The position numbers and the translations under genes are program-made. A stretch of 15,379 nucleotides of DNA from a bacterium (GTDB lineage Bacteria > Patescibacteriota > Microgenomatia > UBA8517). Below are positions 1-7,922 of this stretch, piece by piece (positions within the stretch are counted from its first letter, which is position 1; every line of letters starts with the position of its first letter). The notes below the pieces were generated by a model. The model made no database searches. It was given only the letters and a program-made list of their open reading frames with translations, and had not been told where the DNA came from. The stretch lies in the NCBI GenBank assembly GCA_021824385.1, contig JAKAKU010000021.1, positions 1-15,379 on the forward strand. The letters run 5' to 3'.

Positions 1-2
1 CC

Positions 3-605
3 GTTATTGTAAAACCCGTCCATTTGGGTTCGAGTATTGGTGTTGTTGTTTGTGAGTCTGAAGTAGCTCTCACCAAGGCACTTTTGTCTTCAGCTCATAT
101 TGACGAAGAAGTCGTGGTTGAAAAATTGATGAAAAACTTTGTTGAATACAACGTTGCGGTGCGAAGCATAAAAGGAATCCCAGAAGTAAGTGAAATTGAA
201 AAGCCAATCAAGAAAGATGAAATTTTGTCGTTTGCCGATAAATATGAACGTGGTGGGGGTAAAAAGAGTGGTGGAATGGCCTCACTCGTTCGTGAATTGC
301 CTGCCAAAATTTCTTCTGCATTAAAAAAACAAATTCAAGAGTATGCTCTGAATACTTATACTGCTTTGCGTGCAACAGGCATGCTTCGGTGTGACTTTAT
401 GTATGCAAACAAAAAGCTGTATTTGGTAGAAGTAAACCCGATACCAGGTTCGATGTCATTTTATTTATGGGAAGCAAGTGGAATAAGTTTCTCAGATCAA
501 ATAACAAGCTCTCTAGAAGAAGCACTCTTTGTTTCTGAAAAGTCACGATCCATGAGGCTCACCTATGACACTGATATTGTGAAATCCTTTGTTAAGGCTA
601 AGTGA
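3..605 (+). CDS. ddl: D-alanine--D-alanine ligase, C-terminal part (5' end outside window)
   Basis: Cytoplasmic ATP-grasp enzyme that joins two D-alanines; the dipeptide is the substrate of MurF, encoded just downstream on the other strand. The frame is open from base 3 and reads VIVKPVHLGSSIGV, the ATP-grasp lysine and glycine-rich loop of Ddl. Next comes a KY pair before a glycine/lysine loop (GGGKKSGG), and then RCDFMY and EVNPIPG, which hold the Mg/ATP-binding Arg, Asp, Glu and Asn. After PGS the sequence is MSFYLWE. The E. coli enzyme has a Ser-His-Ser-Leu stretch here, so this belongs to the FYLW subgroup that I remember from Firmicutes-like Ddl proteins. About 200 residues are visible, so roughly a third to a half of the protein is missing upstream. 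The gene ends in TGA. Identification is secure; D-Ala rather than D-lactate specificity is family inference. Confidence 0.93.
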   Translation, partial: VIVKPVHLGSSIGVVVCESEVALTKALLSSAHIDEEVVVEKLMKNFVEYNVAVRSIKGIPEVSEIEKPIKKDEILSFADKYERGGGKKSGGMASLVRELPAKISSALKKQIQEYALNTYTALRATGMLRCDFMYANKKLYLVEVNPIPGSMSFYLWEASGISFSDQITSSLEEALFVSEKSRSMRLTYDTDIVKSFVKAK

Positions 606-620
606 ATTGTTAACACTTAG
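598..620. terminator. Inverted repeat across both stop codons of ddl and murF
   Basis: CTAAGTG at 598-604 is the exact reverse complement of CACTTAG at 614-620, with a 9-nt loop between. The arms cover the ddl TGA and the murF TAA. It is the only hairpin-forming sequence in the 11-bp gap between the convergent genes. Neither side is followed by a T-run, so it is not a classical intrinsic terminator. It may be a weak bidirectional terminator or 3'-end stabiliser, or chance. Confidence 0.35.
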
Positions 621-1948
621 GAATTGTAGTAAAGATCGGTAAGTTCAGGTTGCACGAGTACCGCAAATTTTTTACTTGAAAAACTGTCTTCAATTTTCTT
701 CCACGCTTCCGCCAGGTTTTCTGCAACAATAAACCCTTTTTGAAAAACCTCCTCTTTATATATCGAATTTAAAACTATCACCTGGTCCACATTTTTCTTG
801 AGAAATAGTCCATATTTTGTATTAGCCTCGCGATTTTCTTTTCCAAGTTCGGGGATTCCGGCTGTAATAACAATGGTTTTCTTCTTTTTTTGTACTCCCA
901 ACGACTGTAGCTCCTTTACTGCAGCGAGGGCTGTTGTGTAGCTAATATTATATGAGTCATCGATTGCATCATATCCATGTAAAGTAACAAGTTTTTGTCG
1001 TCGGTCTGGATGAGTGAGATGTAAAAACGTATCTTTGATAATTTCAACGGGAATTGAAAACTCATTTGAAATGGTAAATGCCATGAGGAGATCTTTTTGC
1101 CCAGTTTTACTAACAATGTTTGTTTTGTAACGAAGTTTTGATTCGCTTGCTACGTGAATATTTTTAGGATAATTAACGTTTAGTTTCTGCAAATTTTTAA
1201 TTTCATTTTCAAAAGTGAAAAATTTTGCATGAGGAGACGCACAGGTAAAAACCTCAAGTATTGCTTCTGCCATTTTCTTTTTGGAGCCAAAACGTTCAAC
1301 ATGTTGGTCTCCAATAGAGGTAATAACAGAGATTGTAGGAGGAGTGATCATACAACTTCTTTTAATTTCCCCCAAAAAATAGGTGTCCATTTCTACCAAC
1401 AACACTTCGGTGTTTGTCTCCAAGTTTTTTAGAATCCATGCAGCAATACCTGTTGGAGTGTTAATGTTTCCTGGAACCATTTGTACTTTGTAGTTATATT
1501 TCAAAAGCTCATACAGAAAATTTTTGGTTGTTGTCTTTCCGTATGACCCTGCAATTGCAATGACCTGCATTGGATTGTGTTTCATAACAAAAGACCGAGC
1601 TTTCAGTTGTAATCGATATTTCATGAATTCATAAAATGAAGTGAGCAACATGTTTGACATAAGTACAAATAACGGAATAAGTAGAGGAATTAGTAAAATG
1701 AAAAGAGAAAATCTTATTAAGTACAGCGTTACTCCAGTTAAAATAATAAGCCCAACTGACAGCATGCTCGTCGTCTGAATTCGTGAAGTAAATTTTAAAC
1801 TGTCTCTTTTTTGAATATTTCTTCTCAACCAGAAGCGGACCATTGTTTTAGAGAATCGAGCGTTATCATATTCCTCGAGCTGAAGAATATATAAAAAATC
1901 CAAAAGTGGAAAAATAATGTTAAAGAGATTCAATAAATTTTTTGACAT
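617..1948 (-). CDS. murF: MurF-type Mur ligase with N-terminal membrane segments (UDP-MurNAc-tripeptide--D-Ala-D-Ala ligase)
   Basis: Predicted to add D-Ala-D-Ala to the UDP-MurNAc tripeptide using ATP. The Mur ligase core is clear: P-loop GSYGKTTT (about residues 134-141), GEI, a DQHVERFGS block matching MurF's aHle.FGs, a DDSYN motif, and a C-terminal domain with PELG. The first ~110 residues are unusual. Instead of the soluble uridine-binding domain there is a hydrophobic start (LLNLFNIIFPLLDFLYILQL), a basic stretch, and two hydrophobic segments near 60-105, ending at a short charged linker before the P-loop. The protein is therefore probably anchored on the inner face of the membrane. 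Total length (443 aa) is close to normal MurF. ATG at 1948 was chosen over TTG at 1954. It overlaps the hydrolase gene by 29 nt, so the two are co-transcribed. The DDSYN is followed by IS rather than NP, and the last residues lack the usual KGSR. A MurF-like ligase acting on a lipid-linked substrate is an alternative. Confidence 0.85.
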   Translation of the reverse strand: MSKNLLNLFNIIFPLLDFLYILQLEEYDNARFSKTMVRFWLRRNIQKRDSLKFTSRIQTTSMLSVGLIILTGVTLYLIRFSLFILLIPLLIPLFVLMSNMLLTSFYEFMKYRLQLKARSFVMKHNPMQVIAIAGSYGKTTTKNFLYELLKYNYKVQMVPGNINTPTGIAAWILKNLETNTEVLLVEMDTYFLGEIKRSCMITPPTISVITSIGDQHVERFGSKKKMAEAILEVFTCASPHAKFFTFENEIKNLQKLNVNYPKNIHVASESKLRYKTNIVSKTGQKDLLMAFTISNEFSIPVEIIKDTFLHLTHPDRRQKLVTLHGYDAIDDSYNISYTTALAAVKELQSLGVQKKKKTIVITAGIPELGKENREANTKYGLFLKKNVDQVIVLNSIYKEEVFQKGFIVAENLAEAWKKIEDSFSSKKFAVLVQPELTDLYYNS

Positions 1949-2603
1949 AACCAAAGAAAATGTAAGGATGTGTAAGAAAGCTTGTATGTGTAGCTCCCTT
2001 TATAATAATGAGTTTTGAGTGAGGAATGAGTGTATGTGTTTCTTGTGCAATCCTGAGAGGTACATCAGTATCATATTCTCCCCAAATGAGCAGAGTTGGA
2101 ACAGCAATTTTTGGGAGCGACTTCGTTTGATCAAACAAGACAACTTTTCGAAAAATAGCCCCGAGTCCACGACTTTCAGCGTCTTTTAATTCTTTTGAAA
2201 AGATAAAAGACTTTGCCTTTGTTGGAATAATGTCTTTTAAAGTACTAAAAAGTTTTCTTTTCATAGTAACTTTTAACGTTGGTCGATAAAGAACGGGGGC
2301 ACCCGAAAGAACAAGACCTTCTAAATAGTCAGGGTTTTGCGAAGCAATATGTGCCGCTATTCGCCCACCAAAAGAATGGCCTATCAAAATAACGTCTTTC
2401 AGTTTGAGTCTTTTGATTTGAGCCTGTACCCAATCGGCATAATGGGGAATATCCCACTTGTTGTCCACAAGTTTTTGATTTCCAAACCCTGGTAGATCAA
2501 ATGCGTAAACGGTTTTAACCTGAGGGAGCGATTCAAGCTGCTTCTTGAGCTCATTAAAACTATCTTTTTCGTGGCCCCATCCATGAAGCGCAACAATGTT
2601 CAT
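1920..2603 (-). CDS. Alpha/beta-fold hydrolase, cytoplasmic, substrate unknown
   Basis: A 227-residue alpha/beta hydrolase with a full catalytic set: oxyanion HGWG at 7-10, DLPGFG at 36-41, nucleophile elbow GHSFGG with Ser77, acid Asp178 in WGEYD, and His206 in GATHTSF. A helical cap lies between about residues 100 and 160. There is no signal peptide or membrane segment, so it should act in the cytoplasm. ATG at 2603 is preferred over GTG at 2621 because the conserved first strand (MNIVALHGWG) begins there and a TATAAT box lies 7 nt upstream. It is first in a two-gene operon with murF, overlapping it by 29 nt. That suggests a link to wall-precursor or lipid-carrier metabolism, but family membership alone does not identify a substrate; it may be an esterase, thioesterase or amidase. 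Confidence 0.9.
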   Translation of the reverse strand: MNIVALHGWGHEKDSFNELKKQLESLPQVKTVYAFDLPGFGNQKLVDNKWDIPHYADWVQAQIKRLKLKDVILIGHSFGGRIAAHIASQNPDYLEGLVLSGAPVLYRPTLKVTMKRKLFSTLKDIIPTKAKSFIFSKELKDAESRGLGAIFRKVVLFDQTKSLPKIAVPTLLIWGEYDTDVPLRIAQETHTLIPHSKLIIIKGATHTSFLTHPYIFFGYVKKFIESL

Positions 2604-2610
2604 TACTGAT

Positions 2611-2616
2611 ATTATA
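2611..2616 (-). promoter_or_regulatory. -10 box of the hydrolase-murF operon (leaderless type)
   Basis: A perfect TATAAT on the minus strand lies 7 nt before the ATG at 2603, so transcription should start at or next to the start codon. No TTGACA-like element sits 16-18 bp upstream. The box lies 21 bp from the murE -10 facing the other way. Confidence 0.6.
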
Positions 2617-2634
2617 CGCACATTTGCCTCGAAG

Positions 2635-2643
2635 TGTTAGAAT
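2635..2643 (+). promoter_or_regulatory. Extended -10 promoter of murE
   Basis: TGT-TAGAAT is an extended -10 element with 5 of 6 matches to TATAAT, followed by 11 nt and the ATG at 2655. The predicted start near 2650 gives a leader of about 5 nt. It also overlaps the GTG (2634) that would be the longer murE start, which argues against that start. No -35 match is visible. Confidence 0.5.
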
Positions 2644-2654
2644 TAAAGCTTACA

Positions 2655-4172
2655 ATGACAAGAGCAGTTTCGCTTCAAACACTTATCGAAAATATTGAAG
2701 ATTTAGATATAGTTGGAGATACAAATGTTTTTGTAAACAGTGTTACAGCCAATTCACGAAAAATTACTCAAGGCTCAGCATTTATTGCAGTCAAGGGATT
2801 TACGGTTGATGCACATGAATTTATTGGTAGTGCCATTAGTGCTGGAGCAAGCGTTATATTTGGGGAGCGCCCTTTTGCTGATCTTCCAATCAAGATTCCC
2901 TCAAACGTTACCTATGTACAGCTGCAGAATGCACGTAAAAGCATTGGTATTATTTGCGCGAATTTTTACGACAGACCTTCCCAAAACATGACCGTTATTG
3001 GAGTTACGGGAACAGATGGTAAAACGACAACGTGTCACATTCTATATACCATTCTTCAGGCACATTCAATTGCTTGTGGAATGATTTCTACCCTTGGCGC
3101 GTATATCGGCGACGAAAAAATGGATACTGGACTCCATGTAACGAGTCCCGACCCAGAAGATGTTCAGCACGCTTTGTTTCTGATGAGTCAGAAAGGGGTA
3201 ACTCATGTGGTGCTTGAAGTGACCTCACATGGCCTGGATCAAGATCGGTTTTCGGGTGTTACGTTTACGATATCTGTGTTAACCAATATTACCCACGAGC
3301 ATCTTGACTATCATAAAACGTTCGAAAATTATCGCAATGCAAAATTAAAATTGTTTTTATTATCAAAAACGGCAGTCTTAAATGCTGATGATCCTTCTTT
3401 TGAATATATAAAAAATTCCTTACCGACACAAAAAGTAGTGTCATACGGTATTAAAAATTCTGCCGATTGGAAGGCCGTGAGTATCGAAACTAAAAAGAAG
3501 ATTTCTTTTGTTGTTCATTCAGAAGATGTTCATGAAACTATTCTCACCCGTCTGATCGGCGAATTTAATGTATACAATTGTCTTGCGGGAGTTGCGGTAT
3601 CAGTTGAACTCGGCTTGCCACTTCAGATCACGCGAAGCGCAATTCAGTCGTTTCTTCCTCCAAAAGGAAGACTGGAAGCGATAAAGAATTCTAAGGGCTT
3701 AAAAATTTTTGTAGATTTTGCACACACTCCAAACGGACTTGAAAAATTACTCAAAACCTTAAATGCGGAGTTACAGGTGGAACAAAAACTCATTGCTGTT
3801 TTTGGATCGGCTGGGGAGCGAGACAAAACCAAGCGATTTCTTATGGGAGCGGTCGCTGGTAAAATTGCGTCACTTTCAGTAGTGACAGCAGAAGATCCAC
3901 GAACTGAAACAGTCACTGACATAAGTGGCGAAATTATAAAAGGGATTGAATCTGTTGATGGAAAATATATTCAAATTGACGATCGAGGAAAAGCCATAGC
4001 GGAAGCAATCAATACCTTTGCCAAAAGTGGCGACATTGTTGTTATTTGTGGCAAGGGACATGAAACCTCAATGGCGTTTGGGAAAAAGGAATTTGCCTGG
4101 TCTGATCAGAAGGCTGTTCTATACGCATTACAAAACAAGGTGTTATCATTGGAAGAATTACACCAAGCATGA
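2655..4172 (+). CDS. murE: UDP-N-acetylmuramoyl-tripeptide synthetase (MurE)
   Basis: Cytoplasmic Mur ligase adding the third, diamino-acid residue to UDP-MurNAc-L-Ala-Glu. Visible from ATG 2655 (505 aa): N-terminal MurE domain, P-loop GTDGKTTT (119-126), TSPDPEDVQ, the MurE signature LEVTSHGLDQDRF, TNITHEHLDYH, YRNAKLKLF with the lysine expected to be carbamylated, DFAHTP, and CGKGHE near the C-terminus. The specificity motif reads EDPR at 413-416, where meso-DAP enzymes have DNPR and Lys enzymes usually D(D/N)P(N/A). The Arg is retained but the first two positions differ. ATG 2655 is preferred to GTG 2634 because the -10 box overlaps the latter. It is first of a four-gene operon and ends in ATGA, shared with murA. 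Identity is secure; the amino acid added is not. Confidence 0.95.
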   Translation: MTRAVSLQTLIENIEDLDIVGDTNVFVNSVTANSRKITQGSAFIAVKGFTVDAHEFIGSAISAGASVIFGERPFADLPIKIPSNVTYVQLQNARKSIGIICANFYDRPSQNMTVIGVTGTDGKTTTCHILYTILQAHSIACGMISTLGAYIGDEKMDTGLHVTSPDPEDVQHALFLMSQKGVTHVVLEVTSHGLDQDRFSGVTFTISVLTNITHEHLDYHKTFENYRNAKLKLFLLSKTAVLNADDPSFEYIKNSLPTQKVVSYGIKNSADWKAVSIETKKKISFVVHSEDVHETILTRLIGEFNVYNCLAGVAVSVELGLPLQITRSAIQSFLPPKGRLEAIKNSKGLKIFVDFAHTPNGLEKLLKTLNAELQVEQKLIAVFGSAGERDKTKRFLMGAVAGKIASLSVVTAEDPRTETVTDISGEIIKGIESVDGKYIQIDDRGKAIAEAINTFAKSGDIVVICGKGHETSMAFGKKEFAWSDQKAVLYALQNKVLSLEELHQA

Positions 4173-5458
4173 ATATTCACATTACAGGAGGGCAACAACT
4201 TTCAGGAGAAATTACTCCATCGGGAAGCAAAAACTCTGCGGTTTGTTTAATTCCCGCTTCTCTCCTATTTGATCGCCCCATTACCCTCGAGAATGTCCCT
4301 GAAATTACTGACGTAGGTCGCCTTATAAAAATTCTTCAAAAATTGGGAAGTAAAATTGACTGGAATTTGGAAACAAAACGAATGACAATCGACAACTCTG
4401 AGGTTCGGTTTGAAGATCTCGATCACACTGACTTGGGAAATATGAAAGGAACGTCACTTTTGTGGGGGCCAATGCTTGCCCGATTCAAAAAAGTTGAATT
4501 TAAAGATTTGCCGGGTGGCTGTACGCTTGGCGTTCGTCCCCTAGACGCGCATTTTGATGCCTTTTCAAAGATGGGAGTGACGGTGCATGAAAACACCAGT
4601 AATGCCTCGATGAGTGCAGAACGTGTTCAATCTACCACACTGTGGCTCACTGAAATGAGTCCAACTGCAACTGAAAACGTAATTATGCTTGCGACTTGTG
4701 TCAAAGGCACAACCAAAATTATCGGTGCTGCGTCGGAGCCTCAGGTACAAGATTTATGTGAATTTTTAACTAAAGCTGGAGTTACTATTCGAGGCGCTGG
4801 AACCAGCGTTTTGGAAATAGATGGAGTAGAGAGCCTAAATCCGATAACTCATCGAATTTGGCCAGACCATTATGAAATTGCTACATTTCTCGCGCTCTCT
4901 GCCGTTACTGGAAAAAATATTGTTGTGAGAGACCCGCTTCCGGATCTTTTTGGATTTATTGATCATGTCTTTTCGCTGTTTGGTTTGAATGTATTGTATG
5001 AAAATAATACTGCAAGAATTGACCCCAGTAGCTCGTTTGTGGTGAGAACGTCAGGGGAGCGTAAATATCTTACGGTACGTGCTCAGCCATGGCCTGGCCT
5101 TCCGGTTGATTTGCTTCCGATTTTTATCCCCCTTGCACTTGCACTTCCACAAGGACAAATACTTTTTCATAATTGGATGTATGAGTCGGGGCTTTTTTGG
5201 ACCAGTGAACTTTCTAAACTTGGTGCAAACATAATTATGGCTGATCCACACCGGGTAATTGTTACCGCAGGCTCTCAGCTTTCTGGGGCAAAACTTGAAG
5301 CGCCTTATATTATTCGGGCGGTAGTTGCAATGCTTATGGCTGCCCTCATTGCAAAAGGTGATACCACTATTTTAAACGGAGATGCTCTTTTTAGAGGACA
5401 CCCCCATTTTGACGAGAACCTCACAAGACTTGGTGCAAAAGTTACGATTGAAAAGTAA
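4169..5458 (+). CDS. murA: UDP-N-acetylglucosamine 1-carboxyvinyltransferase
   Basis: First committed step of peptidoglycan synthesis: transfers enolpyruvate from PEP to UDP-GlcNAc in the cytoplasm. The 429-residue length is normal. Visible catalytic features are Lys21 in GSKNS, the loop LPGGCTLGVRP with Cys118 (the residue attacked by fosfomycin) and Arg123, Asp314 in PWPGLPVD, and Arg383 in a block equivalent to the usual DLRA, here IIRA. The conserved DRIEAGTF block appears as HRIWPDHYEIATF, so this is a divergent branch, but all main catalytic residues persist. The start overlaps the murE stop (ATGA) and the stop overlaps the murC start (TAATG), indicating translational coupling. Keeping Cys rather than Asp in the loop predicts fosfomycin sensitivity at the target level. 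Confidence 0.95.
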   Translation: MNIHITGGQQLSGEITPSGSKNSAVCLIPASLLFDRPITLENVPEITDVGRLIKILQKLGSKIDWNLETKRMTIDNSEVRFEDLDHTDLGNMKGTSLLWGPMLARFKKVEFKDLPGGCTLGVRPLDAHFDAFSKMGVTVHENTSNASMSAERVQSTTLWLTEMSPTATENVIMLATCVKGTTKIIGAASEPQVQDLCEFLTKAGVTIRGAGTSVLEIDGVESLNPITHRIWPDHYEIATFLALSAVTGKNIVVRDPLPDLFGFIDHVFSLFGLNVLYENNTARIDPSSSFVVRTSGERKYLTVRAQPWPGLPVDLLPIFIPLALALPQGQILFHNWMYESGLFWTSELSKLGANIIMADPHRVIVTAGSQLSGAKLEAPYIIRAVVAMLMAALIAKGDTTILNGDALFRGHPHFDENLTRLGAKVTIEK

Positions 5459-6837
5459 TGCAAAAAAAGATTCATTTCATGGGAATAGGAGGAAGTGGAA
5501 TGTCGGGTGTTGCACTTCTTGCAAAAGCCCAGGGTTTTGAAGTTAGTGGTTGTGATCTTGAAAGTGATACCCCGTATTTAGAAAAAATAAAAAAGGCCGG
5601 GGTAACTGTTTTTCAAGGACATGATCAAAAACATTTAGAAGATATTGATATCCTTGCGGTAACTCCGGCAGCATATTTTCAAAGTGAACCTCATCCAGAA
5701 GTAGTTTTGGGTAAGCAAAAAAATATCATGACGTGGCAGTCGTTTTTGGGAAATTATTTGCACAAAGACAAACGCGTGATATGTGTTGCCGGAACACACG
5801 GTAAGTCTACAACAACTTCAATGCTCGCGCTCTTGTTTGAAGAAGCTAAAAAAGACCCGTGGGTGATGGTAGGGGCAACGGTGCCATCTTGGCAATCAAA
5901 TGCCCGTGTAGGAAGCAGTGACATTTTTGTTACCGAATCTGATGAGTTTTTTGACAATTTCTTGAATTACAAGCCAAGCACCATAATTTTGAATAACATC
6001 GAGTATGATCACCCCGACTACTTTAGCTCATATAGTCGGCTTCTTGAAAGTTTTGCAAAACATGTCCAGCGTTTGGTTGGGGAGAAAACCTTGATTGTAA
6101 ACCAAGATTCAGAAGGTGTCGTTGATTTATTTAATCTTTTGCCACCGAGTTTTATTAAAAAAATCAACGTAATTGGATACACACTCACCAGTAGTCCACG
6201 TCTTAATCTCACCCATTCTATAAGGGCTACCAAGGTAGTCTTAAATGAACATGAAACTTCTTTTTTTGTGAACGATACTCAGTTTACTCTAGGAGTTTCA
6301 GGGGAATATAACATTTCAAATGCCTTGGGAGTAATTATTGCAGCTCAAAATGAACGAATACCTGACACCGTTATACAGTCATCACTGCAAAAGTTTAAAG
6401 GAATTGGACGGCGCATGGAGGAGCTCGGGGAAAACTCTTTAGGAGCCGTTGTGTATGATGACTACGCCCATCACCCCACAGCGATCTCAGAAACGCTCAA
6501 AGCACTTCGACAAAAACATCCAGATAAAAAAATTCTTGCAATTATTGAACCGCACACGTTTTCTCGAACAAAGGCGTTACTTCATTTATATGAACATTCG
6601 TTTTCTGATGCAGATAGTGTGATTGTAACTGCTATTTTCAAAAGTCGAGATACCAGTGAGTTCGGAATTTCGGGAACATCTATCGTTGGCATCTCGAAAC
6701 ATCCTTCGGTTCAATATATGCCCGAATTCGAACGAATTGTTGATTATTGTAAAGAAACACTCACAAAAGGTGACGTTGTTGTGGTAATGGGGGCCGGAAA
6801 TAGCTATAAACTGGCTCGACTTATTCAATCGATATGA
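5458..6837 (+). CDS. murC: UDP-N-acetylmuramate--L-alanine ligase
   Basis: Adds L-Ala to UDP-MurNAc in the cytoplasm with ATP. The 459 residues show the nucleotide-sugar loop GIGGSGMSG (9-17), P-loop GTHGKSTTT (112-120), ESDEFFDNF (160-168), NNIEYDHPDYF, DDYAHHPTAI (334-343) and EPHTFSRT. The GIGGSGM start and the DYAHHPT context fit MurC; the recycling ligase Mpl usually begins GIaGTfMg. It starts one base inside the murA stop and ends in an ATGA shared with murB, placing it in the murE-murA-murC-murB operon. No unusual composition or break is seen. Confidence 0.96.
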   Translation: MQKKIHFMGIGGSGMSGVALLAKAQGFEVSGCDLESDTPYLEKIKKAGVTVFQGHDQKHLEDIDILAVTPAAYFQSEPHPEVVLGKQKNIMTWQSFLGNYLHKDKRVICVAGTHGKSTTTSMLALLFEEAKKDPWVMVGATVPSWQSNARVGSSDIFVTESDEFFDNFLNYKPSTIILNNIEYDHPDYFSSYSRLLESFAKHVQRLVGEKTLIVNQDSEGVVDLFNLLPPSFIKKINVIGYTLTSSPRLNLTHSIRATKVVLNEHETSFFVNDTQFTLGVSGEYNISNALGVIIAAQNERIPDTVIQSSLQKFKGIGRRMEELGENSLGAVVYDDYAHHPTAISETLKALRQKHPDKKILAIIEPHTFSRTKALLHLYEHSFSDADSVIVTAIFKSRDTSEFGISGTSIVGISKHPSVQYMPEFERIVDYCKETLTKGDVVVVMGAGNSYKLARLIQSI

Positions 6838-7922
6838 AGGTACATACCAATTATTCACTTCTACAGCACAATACTTTTAAACTGCATGTAACTGCCAAAT
6901 ATTTTGTAGAAATTGACTCTGAAAACGATGTAAAAGAATTTGTATCAGATAAAACATATAATGGTTTGCCTGTTTTAATTCTCGGAGACGGCGCAAATAT
7001 GCTTTTTACGAAAGACTTTGAAGGAGTTGTTTTATACATAAACATACGAGGCATTCAGATCGTTTCAGAAGACGCAGAAAACGTTATTCTTGATGTGGGC
7101 GCTGGAGAAAATTGGAATGATCTTGTGAAGTACACGGTTTCTCACAATTGGGGAGGGATTGAAAACTTATGTTTAATTCCAGGCAAAGTTGGTGCTGCTC
7201 CGGTTCAAAATATCGCAGCCTACGGACAAAATTTTTCAGAGTGTTTTGTCTCGCTCGTGGCGTATGAGCTTTCAACTGGCACCAAGAAAGTATTTATAAA
7301 TGAGGAATGCGAGTTTGCATATAGAACCAGTATTTTTAAATCAAAACTTGCAAACAAATGGCTTATTAGCTCGGTTCGTATCAGGCTTCAAAAAAACGCC
7401 ATAGTAAACACTTCGTATTTTGAAACAGGAAAATCGTATACTCAAAAAGGCTCATTAGAACAAGAATTAAGCACCTTTGCAAAACCTCCATATTCAATTG
7501 CTGACGTATCCAAAGCCGTTTCCATAATTCGCACCAAAAAACTTCCAGATATCAACAAATTTGGAACGGCGGGAAGTTTTTTCAAAAATCCAATTGTTTC
7601 TATTGAGGTGTATAAGAAGCTAAAATCTGAGGACCCGGATTTGCAATGCTACCCAACTGATCAGCTTTCATATCCCAAGGTTGACGACGAATACTTGAAA
7701 ACTCAAAAATTTGTAAAAATTCCTGCCGCACGGCTCCTCGACAATCTCGGTTGGAAGGGGAAGCATATTGGAAACGTGGGCTGTTATGAAAATCAGGCAC
7801 TTGCGCTCGTTAATTATGGAAATGCAACTCCTGATGAGCTAGTACGCCTCTATAAACAAATACAAAAATCTGTAAAGGAAAAATATAACATTGATTTAGA
7901 AACCGAAGTGCATATTATCTAA
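6834..7922 (+). CDS. murB: UDP-N-acetylenolpyruvoylglucosamine reductase, type I
   Basis: FAD/NADPH enzyme that reduces MurA's product to UDP-MurNAc. The 362 residues carry NTF (13-15), the FAD loop GDGANMLF (51-58), GIENLCLIPGKVGAAPVQN (108-126), YRTSIFK, GSFFKNP with the proton-donor Ser248, KIPAARLLD, and Glu358 in ETEVHII. The separate YRTS block and the C-terminal extension place it in the E. coli-like type I class; it is about 20 residues longer than that enzyme. The reading frame overlaps murC by ATGA. Its TAA stop overlaps the murD stop on the other strand, leaving no room for a terminator hairpin between the two operons. Confidence 0.96.
   Translation: MKVHTNYSLLQHNTFKLHVTAKYFVEIDSENDVKEFVSDKTYNGLPVLILGDGANMLFTKDFEGVVLYINIRGIQIVSEDAENVILDVGAGENWNDLVKYTVSHNWGGIENLCLIPGKVGAAPVQNIAAYGQNFSECFVSLVAYELSTGTKKVFINEECEFAYRTSIFKSKLANKWLISSVRIRLQKNAIVNTSYFETGKSYTQKGSLEQELSTFAKPPYSIADVSKAVSIIRTKKLPDINKFGTAGSFFKNPIVSIEVYKKLKSEDPDLQCYPTDQLSYPKVDDEYLKTQKFVKIPAARLLDNLGWKGKHIGNVGCYENQALALVNYGNATPDELVRLYKQIQKSVKEKYNIDLETEVHII

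Noticed and set aside
1229..1432. Open frame on the plus strand inside murF
   Set aside because: It is antisense to the conserved Mur ligase core, has no promoter or RBS, and resembles no family I know.
2634..2654. GTG start giving seven more residues to MurE
   Set aside because: The GTG overlaps the extended -10 box, upstream of the predicted transcript start, and the extra residues are not part of the MurE fold.
4141..4149. TGT-TATCAT upstream of murA as a promoter
   Set aside because: It lies 19 nt from the ATG within murE coding sequence, and murA already starts by ATGA coupling; the match alone is too weak.
5458..6837. Mpl (peptidoglycan recycling ligase) instead of MurC
   Set aside because: The N-terminal GIGGSGM loop, the operon with murB, and the absence of another murC in a window holding the other mur ligases favour MurC.
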